From contig JAQUZU010000020.1 in assembly GCA_028691175.1 (NCBI GenBank), forward strand, positions 16,226 through 23,041: 6,816 nucleotides of DNA. Direction: 5' to 3'. The notes beneath the pieces are model-generated. The model ran no database searches, was not told the DNA's origin, and was given only the letters and a program-made list of their open reading frames with translations. Positions within the stretch are counted from its first letter, which is position 1; each line of letters starts with the position of its first letter. The position numbers and the translations under genes were made by a program. The DNA is from Candidatus Kapaibacterium sp. (GTDB lineage Bacteria; Bacteroidota; Ignavibacteria; Kapaibacteriales; UBA2268). Shown piece after piece: positions 1 through 4,976 of this stretch.

Positions 1-1077
1 AAATATGTAAACAGAATTTCCTGCGGTGCTGATGTCCGTGCTGATGTAACTGACTCATCTATTGCAGTTGTGTTGGAGCAGTTAGAGCTATTGACTAAGG
101 AAATGCCGGGCGACGAAGAACTCGGCCGCCTTAAAAAATATTCGGTTGGTCAATATCTGATGGCGTTTGCAAATAAAGATTATGTAGGAAACTTGATTCA
201 AAATGCTGATTTCTATGGCTTGGATATTGAAAAAGTTAAGAAACATCACCTTAAAATGCAATCTATTTCCGGTCTCGAAATTATGCAGGCTGCGGAAAAA
301 TATATGAACCCGAAGTCTGCTTATATCGTAGTAGTTGGCGATCCGAAAGTTAAGCCGTCGCTTGAAAAATTCGGCAAAATCTATGATTTTAACATGGATT
401 ATGAACCGGAAACCGGCGAAAATTCGAAGTTCGAAGCAGTATCGCTTTCTGCAAGCGCATTAATTGATAAATATGCAGCCGCAATTGGTGGCAAAGCAAA
501 AGTCAATGCCGTAAAAACTTTGAAATCTGAAGCAAAAATTACTTTCGAAATTCAGGGTCAGTCGTTGCCGGGCACAATTGTTGAAATTAACAAAGAGCCA
601 AATATGCAATATATGATGATGGACCTCGGCATGATGAAACAGGGTACTTGGTTCAACGGTACAAAAGGCTGGATGATGAGCGGCACAACTACTCAGGAAG
701 CAACCGGTGAAGATCTCGAAAAAATGAAAGTTGCTGCCGGAGTATTGCCGGAAGCAAAATTGCCGGAACTCGGCTTCAAATGCACCGTTCTCGGCAAGCA
801 AAAAGGCAATATCGTACTTAAAGCCGAAAAAGACGGTAGCGAGACACTCTATTATTTCGACGCAGAGTCATTCCTCTTGATTAAAAAGGAATCAGCGGAG
901 CAAATGCCGGACGGACTGCTTCCGATTACTGACACGTTCTCGAACTATCAAGACTTCCAGGGAATTAAGTTGCCGACTGTTCGCACAACCGAAACCCCGA
1001 TTTATAATATTAGTTATGAACTTGGATACAAACTCGACGAGGATATTCCGAACTCGCAGTTTGAACCTGAGAAATAA
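1..1077 (+). CDS. M16 (insulinase-family) zinc metallopeptidase, C-terminal part with a LolA-like tail; 5' end outside window
   Basis: The reading frame is open from base 1 (358 codons visible), so the gene enters from the left; the GTG at 70 is internal and not a plausible start. Codons 1 to about 130 resemble the C-terminal half of an M16 peptidase: the opening RISCGADVRADVT strand, a helical stretch containing LKKYSVGQYLMAF, then AYIVVVGDP near codon 110. The HxxEH zinc motif would lie upstream and is not seen, so catalytic activity cannot be judged. From about codon 148 a second domain follows: DKYAAAIGGKAK, FNGTKGWMM (218-226), YYFDAESFLLIKK (284-296) and YQDFQGIKLP (316-325). This matches the LolA/outer-membrane-lipoprotein-sorting-like domain that I know as a tail on M16 proteins of this phylum. 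Location is probably periplasm or envelope (inference; the N-terminus is missing). The stop is followed at once by an intrinsic terminator, so this is the last gene of its unit. Confidence 0.85.
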   Translation, partial: KYVNRISCGADVRADVTDSSIAVVLEQLELLTKEMPGDEELGRLKKYSVGQYLMAFANKDYVGNLIQNADFYGLDIEKVKKHHLKMQSISGLEIMQAAEKYMNPKSAYIVVVGDPKVKPSLEKFGKIYDFNMDYEPETGENSKFEAVSLSASALIDKYAAAIGGKAKVNAVKTLKSEAKITFEIQGQSLPGTIVEINKEPNMQYMMMDLGMMKQGTWFNGTKGWMMSGTTTQEATGEDLEKMKVAAGVLPEAKLPELGFKCTVLGKQKGNIVLKAEKDGSETLYYFDAESFLLIKKESAEQMPDGLLPITDTFSNYQDFQGIKLPTVRTTETPIYNISYELGYKLDEDIPNSQFEPEK

Positions 1078-1100
1078 TTTTTAGTTGTTTATTCCATTTG

Positions 1101-1142
1101 GGTATCTCTTGGGGCAAACCTTGCCTCAAGAGACCTTTTTTT
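1101..1142 (+). terminator. Strong intrinsic terminator after the M16 gene
   Basis: The left arm at 1101-1117 pairs with the right arm at 1121-1135: 15 pairs, including one G-T wobble (1112/1126), with a 2-base bulge (1104-1105) and a 3-base loop (ACC). Seven T residues follow directly (1136-1142). It begins 23 bases after the M16 stop codon. This is the best-formed terminator in the window and separates the M16 unit from rho. Confidence 0.93.
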
Positions 1143-1457
1143 AGATGATTATCACAATAAAAATAATACTTCTTGGTTATTATTTATTTTTTTAGTAATT
1201 TTGAAACCGGTTGATGTGCAAAAATAAATAATGACATGATAACCTAGCACAAAAAGCCAAATCCCTATAAGTTCGAATACGATATTTTACTGTTCCGTGC
1301 TTTGGAATGTACGAAACCGGTATTTACCGGATTAAATATTATGAAAATATCGACCGAAAAAATCTCACTGAATTAATGTGAAACCATAAAATGCACGCTG
1401 ATATTGCGGCATAAAAAATTATAAAATCACAACAACATCTTAAATTGAAAGATTATT
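1143..1457 (+). other. 315-bp AT-rich intergenic region / presumed rho leader
   Basis: No convincing gene lies here on either strand. The longest forward reading frame noticed is a 24-codon ATG frame at 1307-1381 without a ribosome binding site. No TTTG/TAnnTTTG pair with proper spacing was found, so the rho promoter is not located. An A/T-only hairpin (1161-1168 with 1178-1185), followed after one A by seven T, may back up the upstream terminator but is thermodynamically weak. A perfect palindrome sits at 1317-1330. The 9-mer GAAACCGGT occurs twice, at 1203-1211 and 1313-1321. A long leader would suit rho, which is autoregulated by leader attenuation in enterobacteria; that such control exists here is inference. 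Confidence 0.5.
1317..1330. repeat. Perfect palindrome CCGGTA-TT-TACCGG upstream of rho
   Basis: Two 6-base arms (1317-1322 and 1325-1330) around TT form a perfect inverted repeat, about 130 bases before the rho start. It is GC-rich relative to its AT-rich surroundings. A 2-base loop is too tight for a good RNA hairpin, so a dimeric protein-binding site is the more natural reading. The function is unknown. Confidence 0.4.
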
Positions 1458-2768
1458 ATGGCTAAAGATGAACAGAACCGGCAGGATGTAATTGATATTG
1501 CCGAATTGCAAACAATGAAAATCTCTGCCCTGATGGCTCTGGCAAAGGAACTTGGTATTACTAATTTGTCCGGCATGAAAAAGCAGGAATTAATAATGAA
1601 AGTTGTCGAGGAAAAACGAAAAGTCCAGGCAAAAGAAAAAGAAGAATCGCCCGACGCAGGCTTGATTGCCTCTGGTGGCGTACTAGAACTTCTGCCCGAT
1701 GGTTATGGATTTTTGCGGTCGGAGGGCTACAATTATCTGCCGAGCGAGGACGATATTTATGTCTCGCCATCGCAGGTTAAGCGCTTTATGCTGCGCACCG
1801 GCGATACCGTTCGCGGAATGGTGCGTCCCCCGAAAGAGGGCGAGCGCTTCTACGCCTTGCTCAAAGTCGACAGCATTAACTACATTTCTCCGGAATATAT
1901 GCGCGACCGCACCAATTTCGATAATCTTACGCCACTTTATCCTCATTCAAAACTCACTCTCGAAACTTCCCCAAGCCAATATTCAATGCGAATCGTAGAT
2001 TTACTTTGCCCGATCGGCAAAGGACAGCGCGGTCTGATTGTGTCGCCTCCGAAGTCCGGTAAAACCGTGCTTTTGCAGGAAATCGCGAACAGTATCACCC
2101 GCAACCATCCGGAAGTAAAACTTATCGTTCTGCTGATCGATGAGCGTCCGGAGGAAGTAACCGATATGAAACGTTCGGTTAAAGCCGAAGTTGTATCCTC
2201 TACGTTCGACGAAGAACCGGCTCGCCACGTTCAAGTGGCCGAAATGGTGCTCGAAAAAGCAAAACGCCTGACTGAGGCGAAAATGGATGTTGTGATCCTG
2301 CTCGACTCACTTACACGACTTGCCCGCGCTCATAACACGGTAATTCCGCATTCCGGCAAAATTCTTTCCGGCGGTGTTGATGCGAACGCAATGCATAAAC
2401 CGAAGAGATTTTTCGGTGCCGCAAGAAATATCGAAGAGGGTGGCTCGCTGACGATTATCGCAACCGCACTTGTCGAAACCGGCAGCCGAATGGACGAAGT
2501 GATTTTCGAAGAGTTTAAGGGTACCGGCAACATGGAACTCGTGCTCGACCGCAAACTTGCCGAGCGCCGAATCTTCCCGGCTATTGACGTTAATCGCTCC
2601 GGCACACGCCGCGAGGAACTTCTCATGACCCCGGACGAACTCAGCAGAATCTGGATCTTGAGAAAAGTTCTGAGCGAACTTCAGACGCAGGAGGCGGTAC
2701 AGTTCCTAATCGACCGCATGAAAGGAACGAAGACGAACAAGGACTTTATCTATACGATGAATAATTAA
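1458..2768 (+). CDS. rho: Transcription termination factor Rho
   Basis: A hexameric RNA-dependent ATPase/helicase that loads on C-rich unstructured RNA and ends transcription. The 436 residues have the standard order. A Rho_N helical domain lies at about 12-54. A cold-shock-like primary RNA site lies at about 74-142, with the RNP1-like DGYGFLR at 81-87 (E. coli has F62, here Y83). The RecA-type motor follows: Walker A SPPKSGKT 196-203, catalytic Glu region DERPEEV with E229, Walker B VVILLD 278-283, Q-loop region LSGGVDANAMHKPKRFFGAARN, and the arginine-finger region SGTRREELL with R384. All key residues match E. coli Rho by alignment offset. The length is close to E. coli (419), and the linker between Rho_N and the RNA-binding fold is only a short charged stretch (about 55-72), with no large insertion. 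The ATG at 1458 gives a full Rho_N domain; there is no strong Shine-Dalgarno site. It appears monocistronic. Confidence 0.98.
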   Translation: MAKDEQNRQDVIDIAELQTMKISALMALAKELGITNLSGMKKQELIMKVVEEKRKVQAKEKEESPDAGLIASGGVLELLPDGYGFLRSEGYNYLPSEDDIYVSPSQVKRFMLRTGDTVRGMVRPPKEGERFYALLKVDSINYISPEYMRDRTNFDNLTPLYPHSKLTLETSPSQYSMRIVDLLCPIGKGQRGLIVSPPKSGKTVLLQEIANSITRNHPEVKLIVLLIDERPEEVTDMKRSVKAEVVSSTFDEEPARHVQVAEMVLEKAKRLTEAKMDVVILLDSLTRLARAHNTVIPHSGKILSGGVDANAMHKPKRFFGAARNIEEGGSLTIIATALVETGSRMDEVIFEEFKGTGNMELVLDRKLAERRIFPAIDVNRSGTRREELLMTPDELSRIWILRKVLSELQTQEAVQFLIDRMKGTKTNKDFIYTMNN

Positions 2769-2790
2769 AATTTATTGGCAAAATTGCACG

Positions 2791-2825
2791 CATAGGCTCC
2801 CCAAGTATGACGAAGGGTGCCTATG
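2791..2825 (+). other. Hairpin downstream of rho without U-tract
   Basis: CATAGGC (2791-2797) pairs perfectly with GCCTATG (2819-2825). Inside a T-T mismatch, CCC (2799-2801) can pair with GGG (2815-2817), leaving a 13-base loop. It lies 22 bases after the rho stop. The following bases are mixed (TTCGCATTTACG), so it is not a canonical intrinsic terminator. It could protect the 3' end of the rho mRNA or cause pausing. It also overlaps the doubtful ORF at 2807-2932. Confidence 0.45.
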
Positions 2826-2932
2826 TTCGCATTTACGCTAAGGAATTTGTTCATCTCGGAGCAGAACTGCAATCGCGCAATAATTTTGAAAAAAAACTTA
2901 TCAAAAAATATTATTTTTCTTTGATAACTTGA
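2807..2932 (+). CDS. Doubtful small ORF (41 aa) between rho and ffh
   Basis: The ATG frame at 2807 encodes 41 residues (MTKGAYVRIYAKEFVHLGAE, then a lysine/tyrosine-rich tail) and stops with TGA at 2930-2932. The frame is open upstream to 2765, adding IKFIGKIARIGSPS. The first part has coding-like composition and a sequence faintly reminiscent of small AbrB/MazE-type proteins (pattern ..RIGS..YVRI..EFV..LG), but this is only a visual impression. Against it: no ribosome binding site, a hairpin across the start, and a 3' end that runs into the inverted repeat and promoter of ffh. It could equally be a gene remnant or chance. Confidence 0.15.
   Translation: MTKGAYVRIYAKEFVHLGAELQSRNNFEKKLIKKYYFSLIT
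2898..2927. repeat. Inverted repeat TTATCAAA-N14-TTTGATAA overlapping the ffh -33 box
   Basis: Perfect 8-base arms at 2898-2905 and 2920-2927 flank 14 A/T-rich bases. The right arm contains the TTTG (-33) element of the predicted ffh promoter, so a protein bound here could block or modulate transcription. On the minus strand the same hairpin is followed, after one base, by eight T (complement of 2889-2896), which looks like an intrinsic terminator for antisense transcription. No minus-strand gene is present to need one. Confidence 0.5.
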
Positions 2933-2950
2933 CGGAAATTGTTATTTTTG
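2920..2950 (+). promoter_or_regulatory. Bacteroidetes-type housekeeping promoter for ffh-rpsP
   Basis: TTTG at 2920-2923 and TATTTTTG at 2943-2950 match the -33 TTTG and -7 TAnnTTTG consensus of the Bacteroidetes primary sigma factor exactly. The 19-base spacer is the preferred length. Transcription should begin about 5-8 bases downstream, near 2955-2958, giving an ffh leader of about 50 bases. A competing sigma70-like reading (TTGACG at 2929 with TAATCT at 2951) is poorer. Confidence 0.75.
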
Positions 2951-2954
2951 TAAT

Positions 2955-2979
2955 CTATATATATGCATAGTGTATATAG
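2955..2979 (+). repeat. Inverted repeat at the predicted 5' end of the ffh transcript
   Basis: CTATATA (2955-2961) pairs with TATATAG (2973-2979) around an 11-base spacer that itself holds the 8-base palindrome TATGCATA (2962-2969). Because the predicted transcription start falls at about 2955-2958, the mRNA would begin with this A/U-rich stem-loop. It could be a 5' stabilising hairpin or a DNA operator. The stem has only one G-C pair, so it is weak as RNA. Confidence 0.4.
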
Positions 2980-3008
2980 AAGTTTGGAAAACATAAGAAA
3001 ACAATCAA

Positions 3009-4349
3009 ATGTTTGAAAATTTAACCGAGAAATTAGAAGGTGCGCTTAAACGCTTCCGCGGGCAAGCGACTATCACCGAAGAAAATATACAGGAAGCCAT
3101 GAAGGAAATCCGTCGTGCACTTTTAGATGCAGACGTGAATCTCACTGTGGCAAAAGATTTTACCGAAAAGGTAAAAGAAAAGGCTGTCGGACAGGAAGTT
3201 AAGGGAAAACTTCTGCCGGAACAGCTTATTGTAAAAATAGTACACGACGAATTAGTCGAGTTACTTGGCAATAAACAGAGCGAGTTGATGTTTTCCCCGC
3301 AGGCTCCGACCGTTGTAATGGTCGCAGGTCTCCAAGGTTCGGGAAAAACAACTTTTTGTGCCAAATTAGCCAAAAGTTTGCGCAAAAAGGGACGCCAACC
3401 ACTATTGGTAGCATGCGATGTTCACCGCCCGGCTGCGATTGACCAGTTGAAAATGCTGGCACAATCAGTGAATATACCCGTATACTCCGATACTGTCAAA
3501 GACGCTGTTAAAATTGCCACCGACGCATTATCATACGCCAAAAAATTCGGTCGCGACGTTGTAATCGTCGATACCGCCGGCAGATTAACTGTCGATCAGG
3601 AAATGATGCAGGAAGTAAAAGATATCTCGAGTGCGGTGAAACCGACCGAAACGCTCTTCGTTTGCGATGCAATGATAGGGCAGGACGCGGTAACCACAGC
3701 CAAAGCATTCCACGATCAACTTGCACTTACCGGAATTGTCCTGACTAAATTAGATGGCGATACCCGTGGCGGTGCGGCACTCTCGGTGCTCTCCGTTGTA
3801 GGAAAACCAATTAAATACGTCGGTACCGGCGAAAAGCCGGACGCTCTCGAGCCGTTCCACCCGGAGAGAATCGCAAGCCGTATCCTTGGTATGGGCGATA
3901 TTCTGACACTTGTGGAAAAAGCAGAGCAAGAATTTGACGAAAAACAGGCGAAAGTCCTCGAAGAGAAAATTAAGAAAAATCAATTTACTTTCGAAGATTT
4001 CCTCGATCAACTCCGCACCATTCGCAAAATGGGCTCGCTGAGAGATTTGCTCGGACTTATTCCGGGTATGGATAAAGCCATGAAAAACGTCGAAGTCGAT
4101 GACCGTGCATTCAGTAAGGTCGAAGCCATTATCCTTTCTATGACGAAAGACGAACGGGCAAACCCGAAAATTATTAATGGTTCCCGACGTAAAAGAATCG
4201 CAAACGGCTCAGGCTCGAATATCCAGGATGTCAACCGATTAATCAAGCAATTTGAAGATATGAGCAAATTGATGAAAAACATATCTTCCGGCAAAAGATC
4301 AAGATTTATGCAAAATCTGAAATTGCCGACAGGCTTCGGCGGACATTAA
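3009..4349 (+). CDS. ffh: Signal recognition particle protein Ffh (SRP54 homologue)
   Basis: The SRP GTPase that binds signal sequences of nascent membrane and secreted proteins, together with 4.5S RNA, and hands the ribosome to FtsY at the inner membrane. The 446 residues (E. coli 453) show the full NG-M layout. The N domain four-helix bundle covers about 1-90. The G domain has P-loop GLQGSGKTT 107-115, DVHRPAA 137-143 (E. coli has DVYRPAA), DTAGR 188-192, TKLDGDTRGG 246-255 and GTGEKPDALEPF near 272-283. The M domain begins at about 295 with GMGDILTLVEKAEQ and includes the methionine-containing finger loop and the SRP-RNA-binding helix-turn-helix GSRRKRIANGSG (391-402). The C-terminus is short (LKLPTGFGGH). 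The ATG at 3009 matches the usual N-terminus; its leader is A-rich with no Shine-Dalgarno site. It is preceded by a consensus promoter and followed at 44 bp by rpsP, which is probably in the same transcript. Confidence 0.98.
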   Translation: MFENLTEKLEGALKRFRGQATITEENIQEAMKEIRRALLDADVNLTVAKDFTEKVKEKAVGQEVKGKLLPEQLIVKIVHDELVELLGNKQSELMFSPQAPTVVMVAGLQGSGKTTFCAKLAKSLRKKGRQPLLVACDVHRPAAIDQLKMLAQSVNIPVYSDTVKDAVKIATDALSYAKKFGRDVVIVDTAGRLTVDQEMMQEVKDISSAVKPTETLFVCDAMIGQDAVTTAKAFHDQLALTGIVLTKLDGDTRGGAALSVLSVVGKPIKYVGTGEKPDALEPFHPERIASRILGMGDILTLVEKAEQEFDEKQAKVLEEKIKKNQFTFEDFLDQLRTIRKMGSLRDLLGLIPGMDKAMKNVEVDDRAFSKVEAIILSMTKDERANPKIINGSRRKRIANGSGSNIQDVNRLIKQFEDMSKLMKNISSGKRSRFMQNLKLPTGFGGH

Positions 4350-4393
4350 TAAATAATTGAAATATAATAAATTAATTAAATAAGGTATATAAA

Positions 4394-4897
4394 ATGGTAA
4401 AATTAAGATTACGTCGCAAGGGTAGAATGCATGCCCCAACTTATGATATAGTTGCAATCAGTTCTCGCAAAAAAAGAGATGCAGATTTCCTCGAGAGATT
4501 GGGATATTATGATCCGCATACTCAGCCCTCGACTTTCAAAATTAACGCTGAAAGAGCTATCCATTGGTTAAATGTTGGTGCTCAACCAAGCGATGTCGTT
4601 CGCTGCCTTTTGAGCTACGATGGCGTTCTTCTTAGAAGAGCACTTCAATTCAAAAATTTGCCGGAAGAAGAAATAAACGCTAAAGTTGAAGCACACAGAG
4701 AATTCTCGAAGAAAAATTACTTCAGATTGAAAGAGCAACGTGCTAAAAGAGAAAAAGCAAGAGCTGAACGCAAAGCCGCAGAAGAAGCTGCTGCAAAGGC
4801 TGCTGAAGAAGCCGCTGCTAAAGCCGCAGAAGAAGCTGCTGCAAAAGCTGCTGAAGAAGCCGCTGCAAAAGCTGCTGAAGAAGCTCCTGCCGAATAA
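4394..4897 (+). CDS. rpsP: Small ribosomal subunit protein bS16 with an extended Ala/Glu/Lys-rich tail
   Basis: bS16 is a 16S rRNA-binding assembly protein of the 30S subunit. The N-terminal core is clear: MVKLRLRRKGRMHAPTYDIV, SSRKKRDADFLERLGYYDP, then the AERAIHWLNVGAQPSDVV region to about residue 75. Typical bS16 is about 80-90 residues; this one is 167. The addition has a basic, probably helical part (about 100-127, rich in K, R and E) and then five 8-residue repeats of AAEEAAAK type (128-167, the last ending APAE). This tail should form a long charged alanine-rich helix projecting from the core (inference). Extended bS16 tails occur in this phylum, but exact repeats are notable. AAGG at 4382-4385, 8 bases before the ATG, may serve as a weak ribosome binding site. 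rimM, the usual next gene, does not follow. Confidence 0.97.
   Translation: MVKLRLRRKGRMHAPTYDIVAISSRKKRDADFLERLGYYDPHTQPSTFKINAERAIHWLNVGAQPSDVVRCLLSYDGVLLRRALQFKNLPEEEINAKVEAHREFSKKNYFRLKEQRAKREKARAERKAAEEAAAKAAEEAAAKAAEEAAAKAAEEAAAKAAEEAPAE
4772..4891 (+). repeat. Five tandem 24-bp repeats encoding the bS16 tail, with a 48-bp higher-order period
   Basis: Units start at 4772, 4796, 4820, 4844 and 4868, each coding for KAAEEAAA (the last KAAEEAPA). Units 1 and 3 are identical at the DNA level. Units 2 and 4 differ from them in synonymous codon choice and from each other at only two bases. The pattern is therefore a duplicated 48-bp dimer plus a diverged fifth unit, suggesting growth by slippage or unequal recombination of a two-unit block. 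Confidence 0.9.
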
Positions 4898-4920
4898 TCT
4901 GAGCAAATTACAATTTTTAG

Positions 4921-4958
4921 AGCACTTTCCCGTCAATAACCGAGAAAGTGCTTATTTT
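4921..4958 (+). terminator. Intrinsic terminator or attenuator after rpsP
   Basis: AGCACTTTC (4921-4929) pairs perfectly with GAAAGTGCT (4944-4952), a 9-base stem with a 14-base loop, followed by TATTTT (4953-4958). The U-tract is interrupted by an A, so termination may be partial. It lies 23 bases after the rpsP stop and ends only about 18 bases before the next start codon, so it may also act as an attenuator for read-through into the downstream gene. Confidence 0.7.
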
Positions 4959-4964
4959 ATATAT

Positions 4965-4970
4965 AGAGGA
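4965..4970 (+). promoter_or_regulatory. Shine-Dalgarno-like AGAGGA for the T9SS cargo gene
   Basis: AGAGGA lies six bases before the ATG at 4977, a workable distance. It is the best Shine-Dalgarno match in the window, where the other starts have A-rich leaders, and with the signal peptide it fixes the start of this gene. Confidence 0.55.
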
Positions 4971-4976
4971 TATAAC

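Noticed and set aside
460..801. Minus-strand 113-codon ORF inside the M16 gene
   Set aside because: Shadow of a well-supported gene; Cys/His/Phe-rich composition with no recognisable domain.
70..1077. GTG at 70 as the start of a complete gene
   Set aside because: The frame is open to base 1 and the upstream residues continue an M16 strand; the gene is truncated by the window.
1265..1285. GTTCGAAT resembling a tRNA T-loop
   Set aside because: The flanking bases do not form a 5-bp T-stem, and no acceptor, D or anticodon arm can be drawn around it.
1307..1381. 24-codon ATG frame upstream of rho (MYETGIYRIKYY...), considered as a leader peptide
   Set aside because: No ribosome binding site, a stop directly upstream at 1268, the palindrome lying within the frame, and no conservation evidence; chance is the simpler explanation.
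1699..1998. Plus-strand 99-codon ORF in another frame inside rho
   Set aside because: It overlaps the conserved rho coding sequence and has no motif or ribosome binding site.
4357..4368. TTGAAA and TATAAT upstream of rpsP as a sigma70 promoter
   Set aside because: The two boxes are adjacent with no spacer, the region is almost pure A/T, and the phylum uses different promoter boxes.
4568..4936. Minus-strand 122-codon ORF rich in Ser, Phe and Cys
   Set aside because: It is the mirror of the repetitive rpsP tail; its low-complexity composition comes from the complement of Ala/Glu/Lys codons, and it has no start context.
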